Assembly (NCBI GenBank): GCA_039817885.1
Contig: JBCBUY010000042.1
Location: 1 to 24,679 of the forward strand
Direction of reading: 5' to 3'
Length of the DNA: 24,679 nt
Source of the DNA: CALLCD01 sp039817885
GTDB taxonomy: Bacteria > Pseudomonadota > Alphaproteobacteria > Caulobacterales > Hyphomonadaceae
Below the pieces are notes generated by a model that made no database searches, was not told the DNA's origin, and saw nothing but the letters and a program-made list of their open reading frames with translations. Numbering within the stretch: the first letter of the stretch is position 1; each line of letters starts with the position of its first letter. Shown piece after piece: positions 15,524-22,359 of this stretch. The position numbers were made by a program, and so were the translations under genes.

Positions 15524-16871
15524 GACGCCGGAGCAGTGCAACCTTGCCCTTCTGGGCGCGAGGGGCGGCGGCAAGACAATGGCCGCCGTGCTTCTGGCCG
15601 CGCGCCACCTTGAGCAGCACGAGTCCGACGCCTCCGTTCTGATCGTTCGCAAGACATACAAGGCGCTGACCGACTTCGAGGATGAGCTGCTGGGCTTCAT
15701 CTCATCGCTGACCCACGGAACGCACTCCTACAACAGGTCCGAGAAGGTGCTCCGCTTCAACGGCGGAACGATCACGCTCGCCAGCGTCGAGAACATCAAG
15801 GACTACACCGACAAGCTCCAGGGTAAGAACGTCACTCTCCTGATCGTGGACGAGGTCACAGCGTATCAAAGCGAGAGGATTCTACGACTGCTGCGGTCCA
15901 ACCTGCGCGCCCCGGAACACGTGCCCACCCGCGTCGTCTACTGCGGCAACCCCGGCGGTCCGCTCCATGGGAGGATATTCAAGAACCACGTTCAGCACCG
16001 CCGCTCGCACGTGCCCTACGAGATCGAGCTGGAGGACGGCCACTCCGAACAGTGGATCACCATCCTGTCTGGGCCCGCCGACAATCCCTTCATCAATCAG
16101 GAGCAGTATGTCCGTAGACTGAGGGAGGCATGCCACGGCGATCCCGTTCGCCTGGAGCAGTGGCTCTTCGGAAACTGGACGCAGGGCGAGGGGCTGCTGT
16201 TCCCCGCCTTCGACGAGACCGTGCACGTTCTGTCCGACGTCGCCTTCGACCCCGACAAGTTCAAGCCGATCATAGCCTGCGACTGGGGGATCAGCTCGCC
16301 TAGCGTGGCGTTACTCGGTGGGCGAGCTCGCCGCGATCTCCAGACCGACATGGGTCCGCTCCCAAAGAGCTCTGTGATCCTATTCGACGAGGTGACCGAT
16401 GCGATCTTCACTGAGGACAATCTAAACACGTCTTCCGAGTGGCCGCCGGATCGGCTGGCCGAGCGCATAGACAACATGGCAGCCGACCTTCGCATTCGAC
16501 GTCCCAGCCTGATCGTCGACTCCGCCCGAGGGCTTCAGGGCGACACGGTGCAGCAGATGATGACCGACACTGGGCACTTCTGGTCGGTCCAGCTGCCGAG
16601 GAAGGGACGCCGCGCCGAGGGCTGGGCGGACGTGAACTCGCGACTGCTCGCCGCCGCCGAGAAGAACCCGCAGAGACCTCACCTGTACATGAGCGATCGC
16701 TGTCGCCTGCTTCTGGCGACGCTTCCGAATGCCATCCGAGACGAGCGCGACCCGGATGACTGGCACGATGTGCCGCACTGCCCAGACCATGCGGGAGACG
16801 CCCTGCGATACCTGCTGGCCGAGTCGCGCGTTCAACCTGTCCGATCCGGACGCATTACAGGACACCACTGA
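15486..16871 (+). CDS. terminase large subunit (packaging ATPase/nuclease)
   Basis: A complete 461-residue DNA-packaging motor. The ATPase domain has Walker A G24-ARGGGK30-T31, Walker B LLIVD122-E123 and the coupling region VVYCGNPGG near 151-159. The C-terminal RNase H-fold nuclease has its three acidic residues: Asp266 (ACDWGISSPS), Asp345 (LIVDSARGLQ) and Asp438 (DHAGDALRYL). Both activities should be intact. ATG 15486 follows GAGGAGG by seven bases. In ordinary phages a portal gene follows; here a gene encoding an unrelated 253-residue protein begins one base after the stop. A satellite with its own full terminase but no portal or capsid would have to dock this motor on a helper phage's procapsid. 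Confidence 0.93.
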   Translation: MDKISPFQLSVLETPEQCNLALLGARGGGKTMAAVLLAARHLEQHESDASVLIVRKTYKALTDFEDELLGFISSLTHGTHSYNRSEKVLRFNGGTITLASVENIKDYTDKLQGKNVTLLIVDEVTAYQSERILRLLRSNLRAPEHVPTRVVYCGNPGGPLHGRIFKNHVQHRRSHVPYEIELEDGHSEQWITILSGPADNPFINQEQYVRRLREACHGDPVRLEQWLFGNWTQGEGLLFPAFDETVHVLSDVAFDPDKFKPIIACDWGISSPSVALLGGRARRDLQTDMGPLPKSSVILFDEVTDAIFTEDNLNTSSEWPPDRLAERIDNMAADLRIRRPSLIVDSARGLQGDTVQQMMTDTGHFWSVQLPRKGRRAEGWADVNSRLLAAAEKNPQRPHLYMSDRCRLLLATLPNAIRDERDPDDWHDVPHCPDHAGDALRYLLAESRVQPVRSGRITGHH

Positions 16872-16872
16872 A

Positions 16873-17634
16873 ATGACAGACGACGTCGCATCACCGCTCG
16901 ACCGCAGCCTTGCCGCCGGGCGACCCACCGCCAGCTACAAGGGCGGCAAGCTTCAGGACTACCACATGCAGCAGAACAAGGAGCTGCGCGCCGTGGACCC
17001 CGTCCCGGTGGACTACCACCCCGGCGCAATAAGGGGCGAGAGCTCCGGCGCCGTCGCCGCCGACCAGACCCTGACCGGTCTCTACGAGGCCTGGGCCACG
17101 ATACAGAAAGCCGCCGACAGCGGCGCGCCGATCCACGAGGTCGGTGCTCTCGGAGAGCGCGCTCTCTCCAAGGCCCTTGCTGCCAGCGACAAGACCATCG
17201 GCACTCTCACCGTCCGCGAGCAGGCGCTTGAGATCAAGATAAGAGAGATCGTTCAGCCGAAGATCAGCGACTCCTTCGCCGGGGAGATTAGAACCTACGT
17301 CCGTCAGGAGGTCACCGACAGGAGCGGCAAGCTCAACATGTCGCGTCTGTCCAAAATCACCTCGGCCGCAAAGGAGGATAAGCGCATTGCAAGCGCCATC
17401 CTCGAGGCACCCGCAATCCTTTCTGGGCTGACTGGAGAGGCGCTGGGAGTGTTCCGCGGGCAGATCGTAGACCACTACGCCTACGACACGCAGGCGGAGC
17501 TCCTGGAGACGCAGCGGGCGAGGCAGCATCTAGAGAAGGCGCGCAACCGTGCCATCGAAACTCTTGGGCCCAAGATTGCCTCTTGGAAAGAGCGCACGCT
17601 CGACGCCCATAAGAAGCTGAGGGAGCTGGCATAA
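16873..17634 (+). CDS. unknown helical protein downstream of the terminase
   Basis: A 253-residue protein that I do not recognise. It is mostly helical, with a proline- and glycine-containing N-terminal 60 residues and a charged C-terminal helix (ETQRARQHLEKARNRAIET...KERTLDAHKKLRELA) likely to form a coiled coil. There is no signal peptide or membrane segment, and it is too short and lacks features for a portal or major capsid protein. ATG 16873 is one base after the terminase stop, with AGGA about ten bases upstream; the stop overlaps the next ATG (TAATG). Position suggests a packaging- or capsid-related role, such as adapting the terminase or scaffolding helper particles; this is speculation from context. 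Confidence 0.65.
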   Translation: MTDDVASPLDRSLAAGRPTASYKGGKLQDYHMQQNKELRAVDPVPVDYHPGAIRGESSGAVAADQTLTGLYEAWATIQKAADSGAPIHEVGALGERALSKALAASDKTIGTLTVREQALEIKIREIVQPKISDSFAGEIRTYVRQEVTDRSGKLNMSRLSKITSAAKEDKRIASAILEAPAILSGLTGEALGVFRGQIVDHYAYDTQAELLETQRARQHLEKARNRAIETLGPKIASWKERTLDAHKKLRELA

Positions 17635-18020
17635 TGAGCGATGACATCCTGCGAGAGCAGATGCAGAACCTAAAGAAGCTCAGCGAGATCGAGACGAAGC
17701 TGGCCCGGATGGAGGGGGAGGCGCGCGGCTCTGTCACTGCCGCCCTCGGCGCCGATGAGGTGTTGCAGAACAACCTTCGGGCACTGGCCTGGAAGAGAGC
17801 CGATCCCGACCTCGTTCTCACCATGAAGGGCGACGCGGTGGTCGGAATGCCGAACGGCTGGCCCGACAGCGTTCCGAACCCCGAGGAGCATGTCGCTGAG
17901 TTCGTTCGAAAAGGCGTGAGCGCCGGCCTTGAGAAGACGTTCGGTGGGTCTAAGAGAACGGTGGAGCGAGAGGTGGAAGACAGTCCCTCAGTTCGCAGGT
18001 TGCTGGAGATAACTCAGTGA
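17634..18020 (+). CDS. unknown small protein in the packaging operon
   Basis: A 128-residue soluble protein with no family I can name. The first 35 residues form a probable coiled coil (REQMQNLKKLSEIETKLARMEG). A middle segment PNGWPDSVPNPEEHVAEFVRKG contains an unusual cluster of prolines. Its ATG overlaps the upstream TAA by one base and its TGA overlaps the next GTG by three bases (GTGA), so translation is coupled to both neighbours. The work it does with them is unknown. Confidence 0.6.
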   Translation: MSDDILREQMQNLKKLSEIETKLARMEGEARGSVTAALGADEVLQNNLRALAWKRADPDLVLTMKGDAVVGMPNGWPDSVPNPEEHVAEFVRKGVSAGLEKTFGGSKRTVEREVEDSPSVRRLLEITQ

Positions 18021-18214
18021 GCGGAACGATTACAACTCCCGACGGAAGACAGGACGAGGTCTGGCTTTCGAAGGCGACGCAGCGCAACAATCGGCGGAAG
18101 ACCAGACGGCAGATCGCCGAGCTACAGCGCAGGCTGGCGGTGGAAACTCTGACAGCAGAGCAGAGATCTCGCATTGAATCCGAGATTGCCGAGCTCGAAG
18201 AGAGGTTCCGATGA
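18017..18214 (+). CDS. short coiled-coil protein, unknown
   Basis: A 65-residue basic protein starting at GTG 18017, which overlaps the upstream stop (GTGA), and ending at ATGA with the next gene. After a short beta-like start (GTITTPDGRQDEVWL) it is one long charged helix with heptad-like spacing (RRQIAELQRRLAVETLTAEQ). Small helical proteins of this kind can be joining, scaffolding or regulatory factors, but nothing specific can be said. The coupled overlaps on both sides are the main evidence that it is real. Confidence 0.5.
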   Translation: MSGTITTPDGRQDEVWLSKATQRNNRRKTRRQIAELQRRLAVETLTAEQRSRIESEIAELEERFR

Positions 18215-18570
18215 TCCCCGCTGAGGAGTTCATTCTGTCTGCCATGGACGTTCTGGCACCGGAGACGAGAGCGGCAGGCGCAGCCCTGGCTGGCATGGAG
18301 CTGTGCCTTGGCCGCATTGTGACGCCAGAAGAGTGCATCCGCGTGGCAGAGGCCTGCGGTGCTCCGCGTGCACCGGTGCTCGCACTCTTTGGGCACCTTC
18401 ACAGCAGCTACTCGCGGCGCAACCGACACGCCTACACCAACGTTCGTCGGCCCACTGTCTCGGCGCGAGAGACGGTCTGGCCGACTGATCGTGAGACTAT
18501 TGCAGCACTGGCGATATCTAGAACGCTATTGCCCGCTAAAGCATCTTCCAGACATCCACAAATTTCTTAA
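18211..18570 (+). CDS. unknown protein, last gene of the packaging operon
   Basis: A 119-residue protein, not recognised. The first 70 residues are helical and cysteine-containing (AGMELCLGRIVTPEECIRVAEACGAPRAPVLALFGHL), resembling a small helical bundle or HTH. The tail is basic and low in structure. ATG 18211 is coupled to the preceding gene by ATGA. The 3' end overlaps by 35 bases the end of a gene on the opposite strand, so the last dozen residues may be unconserved. No terminator is visible where the two operons meet. Confidence 0.5.
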   Translation: MIPAEEFILSAMDVLAPETRAAGAALAGMELCLGRIVTPEECIRVAEACGAPRAPVLALFGHLHSSYSRRNRHAYTNVRRPTVSARETVWPTDRETIAALAISRTLLPAKASSRHPQIS

Positions 18571-18958
18571 CAACGCCCACTTTGAGCCCTACAACAACCG
18601 CGAGAAGAAATGATAGATGGCCACGTAGATAAACCCAGCGGCGGTGTGCTTTGCCGCTCGATGCAAGTGCCTCTAGATACTCGTCCTGAAGGTCCATCAC
18701 CGTAGGCTCGAGTACATCGCGCACGAACTTTTTTGGAAATATCTTTCGGCTCCAATTCAGTGCTGTCGATCCCGGAGGGCGTTCGACCTTGGTATCGTCC
18801 GAAAGACTTGTTTTTAAAACCTCGTATTTGCGTGACAGCAGAGTTACGGTTTCTTGAACAAGGACAACGGCCACCCGCCAGTCGCCCAATAAATCAACAT
18901 CGATTTCGATCTTGAAGCGTTCGCCGTTTCTTTTGCGGCGGCTAAATTCGATCCTCAT
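18536..18958 (-). CDS. membrane-anchored partner of the PadR-like regulator, unknown
   Basis: A 140-residue protein with a soluble N-terminal part (charged start MRIEFSRRKRNGERFKIEID, then amphipathic helices) and one hydrophobic segment near the C terminus (about 115-130, SFLLAVVVGLKVGVV), flanked by Arg/His and Lys. It is probably a tail-anchored membrane protein with the N terminus in the cytoplasm. The ATG overlaps the regulator's TGA by four bases, so the two are made together. I know no family for it. A regulator-plus-membrane-protein operon could be a lysogeny, immunity or superinfection-exclusion module; that is inference. Base composition is visibly more A+T-rich than in the terminase genes. 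Confidence 0.6.
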   Translation of the reverse strand: MRIEFSRRKRNGERFKIEIDVDLLGDWRVAVVLVQETVTLLSRKYEVLKTSLSDDTKVERPPGSTALNWSRKIFPKKFVRDVLEPTVMDLQDEYLEALASSGKAHRRWVYLRGHLSFLLAVVVGLKVGVVKKFVDVWKML

Positions 18959-19254
18959 GCCGGTGCCCCCTTGTATGTGAAGTGGGCAACGTAACTGTCG
19001 TGAGCGTTCAATGCAGTTTGTCCCAAGCCCGTTATTGAATACCTCGGCCTCGGCTTTCCTGGCAGCGCCTCCTCTTCCACGCGGCGCGACTTCACGAAGC
19101 CTTTGTCGGCCATGCGTGAGAGGGTCACGTACACGGCTCCGCGCTTGATCTCCGGCGATGCTTTCACCAGCTGCAAGCCGTACATCTCGCCATTCGAAAC
19201 CAGCAGTTCAAGGATGGTGCGTTCTCTTGCAGAAAGACGTGGAATATCGTTCAT
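18955..19254 (-). CDS. PadR-like winged-helix transcriptional regulator
   Basis: A 99-residue PadR-type regulator: LSARERTILELLVSNGEMYG begins the winged helix, RGAVYVTLSRMADKGFV is the recognition helix region, and RPRYSITGLGQTAL is the wing and linker. The usual C-terminal dimerisation helix is only about 15 residues long, so it belongs to the short (minimal) PadR type. ATG 19254 follows AGGAG by seven bases. A strong promoter with two identical 11-bp repeats across it lies directly upstream, which suggests autorepression. It is the only clear transcription regulator in the right half of the element and could act as its switch or serve a cargo operon. Confidence 0.82.
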   Translation of the reverse strand: MNDIPRLSARERTILELLVSNGEMYGLQLVKASPEIKRGAVYVTLSRMADKGFVKSRRVEEEALPGKPRPRYSITGLGQTALNAHDSYVAHFTYKGAPA

Positions 19255-19263
19255 TAAACAGCT

Positions 19264-19305
19264 CCTGTAAGACTGAATAATACAGCCTGTAAGACTCAGA
19301 GTCAA
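19264..19305 (-). promoter_or_regulatory. promoter and paired operator repeats of the PadR-like operon
   Basis: On the minus strand TTGACT (19305-19300) and TATTAT (19282-19277) are exactly 17 bases apart, a near-consensus sigma-70 promoter. The 11-mer AGTCTTACAGG occurs twice, at 19296-19286 between the -35 and -10, and at 19274-19264 just after the -10 and across the ribosome-binding site. The repeats are 22 bases apart, two helical turns. A related inverted copy (GTAAGATT on the minus strand) lies just upstream of the -35. Binding of the regulator there would block transcription. Confidence 0.75.
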
Positions 19306-19336
19306 ATCTTACCTGATGGGTTCTAGGACTACTGAT

Positions 19337-20065
19337 TTAGGAGAACAGGGGGCCTTCGTCGCCGGCAGCTCGGCGAATTTCTTCTTCTACACGACCGAAA
19401 TAAACTTCAGACCATAACTCGTATGTACGGCGAGTCATGTCGTTCAGTTCGTCATAGGAGTAAAGCTCGACGCCGTCATCTGTGAACGGTCGAATGTTCC
19501 TGACGTCATCGACCGGTGGCGTAACTTTCAATATGAGCAGCCCTGCTTCTTCCAAGTCCGGGTCACGTTCACGGATTTGCTCATGTTGGGCTGAGAAAGC
19601 GAAGCGCAGGCCAAGCTTTGTCAGACCCTTGGTGCTACGAAGATCAATGAACAGGATATGAGGTCGCCCATTGTAGGAAACTACCGCCTTCTCCCAAAGC
19701 GACACGCGATATCCCTGGCCAAGCTGCATGTCGCCAAATCCGTCAATGCGGCTGCGTCCGGTTAGTCCATTTTCCTGCGCGAAGCTGTAGATCGCTTCAG
19801 CTGCCATAAGGTTGTAAGTAGTTTCATCACCCGCGGCGCACGCCAAAGTCAGGCTGGCTTTGGTCTGCTCCCATGTGCTCGGTTGCTGACCAAAAAGACC
19901 GCCCACCTGAAGACTTAGAATGTCCGCCAGGCATTTGCGGATAGGATTGTAAGTGAAGGGGGGATAACCTTTTTTCAACAACGCTAGTTCTCGGCGTTGC
20001 TGCTCTTCAGCCAGTGGTGCTATGCGTGCCAGATCTGTTGCTGAGATCGATGGGAGCTTCTTCAT
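19337..20065 (-). CDS. putative toxin partner of the Panacea/SocA-type antitoxin
   Basis: A 242-residue cytoplasmic protein that I cannot assign to a family with certainty. It starts at ATG 20065, with AAGG eight bases upstream, inside the last 59 bases of the antitoxin gene. This overlapping antitoxin-first layout is usual for Panacea (DUF4065) toxin-antitoxin pairs. The first third is helical; the centre, YNGRPHILFIDLRSTKG and RFAFSAQHEQIRERDPDLEEAGLLILKV, looks like a mixed alpha/beta domain. Residues Q53-VGGLF58-G and the C-terminal PLFS resemble sliding-clamp-binding peptides; the Caulobacter toxin SocB, paired with the DUF4065 protein SocA, binds that clamp. Toxicity and target are therefore hypotheses. 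Confidence 0.6.
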   Translation of the reverse strand: MKKLPSISATDLARIAPLAEEQQRRELALLKKGYPPFTYNPIRKCLADILSLQVGGLFGQQPSTWEQTKASLTLACAAGDETTYNLMAAEAIYSFAQENGLTGRSRIDGFGDMQLGQGYRVSLWEKAVVSYNGRPHILFIDLRSTKGLTKLGLRFAFSAQHEQIRERDPDLEEAGLLILKVTPPVDDVRNIRPFTDDGVELYSYDELNDMTRRTYELWSEVYFGRVEEEIRRAAGDEGPLFS

Positions 20066-20579
20066 GTAGGTCGCCTTTGTCTTGGATGTCTCTTATCGAG
20101 ACCTTGTGCTTTCCAAACCCCACGCGAATTAGATCGTCTGAGATTCTCAAGCCAAATGCAACCCCGTCTTTTGCTTGCTCCACAACAATGTCCCAAGGTG
20201 CTCCTTTAGCGTGCGAAATGGCGACCAAAGCCCATGGATTCAGATCTGCGTAAGAAGCAACAGTCCGACGTACACAATGAAATGCCAAATCGTCGATATC
20301 CGGTTCCAAAGCTCGCTCTTCACCGGTGAGGGGGTCTCGAGCCTGTGCTCTAAAGACTATTGGCTGGGCTCCGGCTGCCTTGAAGGCCTGATACACTGCC
20401 GGATGCACCGGGCCGTGCTGCCAAGCTTCGAAGTAACCTTTCACAAGAGGTTCGCCAGTCCTTTGCAAATGCAGGCCGTGCGAGAAGTATAGCAACTTTT
20501 GAAGGGCTACATGCGTGATGCGCGATCTACCTGCCTCATCAAGAATGAGGTTGGATACAGCTCTCGCGTCATACGCCAT
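20007..20579 (-). CDS. Panacea-domain antitoxin (DUF4065, SocA/GepA-like)
   Basis: A 190-residue protein that clearly shows the DUF4065/Panacea fold: MAYDARAVSNLILDEA, then THVALQKLLYFSHGLHL (residues 22-38) and YFEAWQHGPVHPAVYQAF (49-66). Panacea proteins are antitoxins that neutralise very different toxins by direct binding; Caulobacter SocA additionally delivers its toxin to ClpXP. The C-terminal region after 120 (SYADLNPWALVAISHAKGAPW) is the typical second half. The start ATG 20579 has GGGGTGG four bases upstream. It overlaps the putative toxin gene by 59 bases. It is the gene nearest the right attachment site and would stabilise the element. The 148 bases before it to the tRNA are A+T-rich and should carry its promoter, though no clean -35/-10 pair stands out. 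Confidence 0.85.
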   Translation of the reverse strand: MAYDARAVSNLILDEAGRSRITHVALQKLLYFSHGLHLQRTGEPLVKGYFEAWQHGPVHPAVYQAFKAAGAQPIVFRAQARDPLTGEERALEPDIDDLAFHCVRRTVASYADLNPWALVAISHAKGAPWDIVVEQAKDGVAFGLRISDDLIRVGFGKHKVSIRDIQDKGDLHEEAPIDLSNRSGTHSTTG

Positions 20580-20727
20580 TTGCCACCCCGATCAGCTTTG
20601 GCACTTCTACTCTATACGTCGCGTATTGTAGTTTGGATTGAAAAGGCAACGTCTGACAAGTTTCTATTTAGTTTCTCACCCCGATCCGGTGAACGCCAGG
20701 TTAACCGTAAAATCTTAATGAAAACAA

Positions 20728-20774
20728 TGGAGCGGGTACACGGAATCGAACCGAGATCGATAGCTTGGAAGGCT
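20728..20774. repeat. right attachment site (attR) within tRNA-Gly
   Basis: These 47 bases match 10282-10328 exactly and run from the 3' CCA to the anticodon loop of the tRNA-Gly gene. Crossover anywhere in this core leaves a full-length tRNA at this end, so integration does not inactivate the gene. Confidence 0.9.
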
Positions 20775-20801
20775 ACTGCATTACCATTATGCTATACCCG
20801 C
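20728..20801 (-). tRNA. tRNA-Gly (anticodon TCC)
   Basis: 74 nt including an encoded CCA. The acceptor stem GCGGGTA pairs with TACCCGC; the D-stem GCAT pairs with ATGC; the anticodon stem GTAGC/GCTAT holds the loop CTTCCAA with anticodon TCC. The variable loop has four bases, and the T-arm CTCGG-TTCGATT-CCGTG has four pairs plus one T-T mismatch at positions 50/64. It decodes GGA and GGG codons. It is transcribed away from nrnC. Its 3' 47 bases are the element's attachment core. Confidence 0.95.
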
Positions 20802-20823
20802 ATGCGGCGATGCCGGGAGGCAG

Positions 20824-20852
20824 GTGATACGCCGTCGATGTCAGCGAAGCAA
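20824..20852 (-). promoter_or_regulatory. possible promoter of tRNA-Gly
   Basis: On the minus strand TTGCTT (20852-20847) and TATCAC (20829-20824) are 17 bases apart. They end about 22 bases before the tRNA's first base, a normal leader length. The -10 match is only four of six. Confidence 0.4.
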
Positions 20853-20977
20853 GCCGCAATTCTGACATTGATAGAAGGCCAGCGCCATTCAGACTCAAAT
20901 CTGCCTTATCCTCGATTTTTTCATCTTTCTGCGGTATCGCGCCAGAAACGCCCAAGGGAACAAAGAGCGGAGCACCT

Positions 20978-21595
20978 ATGAACGGTATCAAACTACATAA
21001 GGGAGACTTGCCGGCGGATGTCACATTCGGGCCGATTGTCGCCGTCGATACAGAGGCCATGGGGTTGGATTTGCAGCGTGATGGCCTTTGCGTTGTCCAA
21101 CTATCGGCGGGCGATGGAACCGCGCACGTCGTGCAGCTCGATCGGTCAACCTATGACTGCCCGAATTTAAAGGCTCTGCTCACCGATCAAGCCGTCCTCA
21201 AGATCTTCCATTTTGCCCGTTTTGATGTCGCCATGATGAAGCGGTGGCTCGGAATCGATTGCGCACCTCTATGGTGCACGAAAATCGCCTCAAAGCTCGT
21301 CCGGACCTATACCGACCGCCATGGCTTGAAAGATGTCGCGCGGGAGGTCGCAGGCGCCGATCTGTCGAAGGCGCAACAAAGTTCCGACTGGGGCGCAGCA
21401 GACCTCACCGACGCGCAGCTGCAATATGCCGCCTCAGACGTTCTCCACCTTCACGCCATCCGGGACGGGTTGCAGAAGATGCTGGCACGCGAAGGTCGCG
21501 TCGAGCTTGCCCAGGCCTGTTTCGACTTTCTGCCCGTGCGGGCCGCGCTCGACCTGTCAGGATGGGACGAAACTGATATTTTCGCCCATTCATAG
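20978..21595 (+). CDS. nrnC: NrnC-type 3'-5' oligoribonuclease (short RNase D family)
   Basis: A 205-residue DEDDy exonuclease without the HRDC domains of true RNase D, the size and form of alphaproteobacterial NrnC. NrnC forms octamers that degrade very short RNA, especially dinucleotides, to mononucleotides and stands in for Orn, which many Alphaproteobacteria lack. Catalytic residues are present: Asp24 and Glu26 (VAVDTEAMGL), Asp83 (HFARFDVAMM), Tyr150 and Asp154 (QYAASDVLHLH). ATG 20978 has GGAG seven bases upstream. The 176 bases between it and the tRNA must hold two divergent promoters. It lies 96 bases before lptC. Confidence 0.87.
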   Translation: MNGIKLHKGDLPADVTFGPIVAVDTEAMGLDLQRDGLCVVQLSAGDGTAHVVQLDRSTYDCPNLKALLTDQAVLKIFHFARFDVAMMKRWLGIDCAPLWCTKIASKLVRTYTDRHGLKDVAREVAGADLSKAQQSSDWGAADLTDAQLQYAASDVLHLHAIRDGLQKMLAREGRVELAQACFDFLPVRAALDLSGWDETDIFAHS

Positions 21596-21691
21596 ACATA
21601 TTCACCCGTAAAACAGCCATTTGCACTGGTATCGCTTCGGGGCGCACCCTAATGTCCCTAGAGTGCTGGACTAACCTATCGGAACGGCCAA

Positions 21692-22348
21692 ATGAGCGCT
21701 GACACGTCACATGCCATGGATCATTGGGTGCCGCGCCGCCAGCTAACTCTGGCCCAGGCGCGTCAACGCACCCGGATGGTCAAATTCGTCCGTTGGGGAT
21801 TGGTTGGGGCGGCAACCATCACATTCGGGACGCTTGTTGGCTTCGTTGCCGGTAATGCGTATGTGCGCGCCAATGCCAGCGGCGGGACAGTTCAGTCCGA
21901 AGAAATGGTTGTAATGCTCAACCCACGCTTTACCGGCCGTGATTCCGACGGCGAAATTTACACCATTACAGCCGACAGTGCCGAGCGCAGAAGAACGAAT
22001 GCGAATCTGGTTGATCTCATCAACCCGAAGCTGACCGATGCCCAGGCCAGCGAGGTCTTGGCGCCGCGTGGCTTGTTTGATCGGGAAAGCGAAACGCTGG
22101 AACTGTTTGAAGATGTGCTTGTAAAAGACAAAGGTGGTTATGTATTCAACTCCACCCACGCCCGGGTGCTCATAAGTTCCGGACGGGTGGAAGGGATGCA
22201 ACCTCTTGTGGGGACGGGACCGATCGGAGATGTCGAATCGGATTCCTATGAATTGAACAATGAAGATGACAGCGTGATCTTCAAGGGGCGGGTAATCACC
22301 AAAATATATCCTGATGATCCCGATCCAACAGATGAAGAAGAAAGCTAG
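21692..22348 (+). CDS. lptC: LPS export periplasmic bridge protein LptC
   Basis: A 218-residue protein with a cytoplasmic N terminus, one membrane helix (about residues 33-54, FVRWGLVGAATITFGTLVGF) and a periplasmic beta-jellyroll (residues 70-205). The segment VMLNPRFTGRDSDGEIYTITADSAER is typical of LptC. LptC sits with the LptB2FG transporter and passes lipopolysaccharide to LptA. The tail is strongly acidic (DDPDPTDEEES). It lies 11 bases before lptA, in one operon. The start at 21692 gives the expected short cytoplasmic segment; the ribosome-binding site (CGGAACGG) is mediocre. Confidence 0.88.
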   Translation: MSADTSHAMDHWVPRRQLTLAQARQRTRMVKFVRWGLVGAATITFGTLVGFVAGNAYVRANASGGTVQSEEMVVMLNPRFTGRDSDGEIYTITADSAERRRTNANLVDLINPKLTDAQASEVLAPRGLFDRESETLELFEDVLVKDKGGYVFNSTHARVLISSGRVEGMQPLVGTGPIGDVESDSYELNNEDDSVIFKGRVITKIYPDDPDPTDEEES

Positions 22349-22359
22349 GTAGAGAGTAA

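Larger units (their letters stand above)
10282..20774. mobile_element. integrated phage-satellite-like element in tRNA-Gly(TCC)
   Basis: A perfect 47-bp direct repeat (10282-10328 and 20728-20774) bounds the region. The right copy is the 3' portion of a complete tRNA-Gly gene and the left copy is an orphan fragment, the usual result of site-specific integration into a tRNA gene. Contents are a tyrosine integrase, excisionase-like HTH, primase-polymerase, RecA-fold helicase, probable replication origin, small and large terminase, several overlapping unknown genes, a PadR-like two-gene operon and a Panacea-type toxin-antitoxin pair. No portal, capsid, tail or lysis genes are present, although all visible genes are intact. 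This fits a satellite that borrows particles from a helper phage; a prophage remnant is the main alternative. The integrase lies beside the orphan repeat, at the end away from the intact tRNA. Deleting 10,446 bp would restore the empty site. Confidence 0.88.

Noticed and set aside
16729..16872. Upstream extension of the 253-residue gene into the terminase gene
   Set aside because: The added residues are rich in Thr, Met, Cys and Arg and lie wholly within terminase coding sequence; ATG 16873 directly follows the terminase stop.
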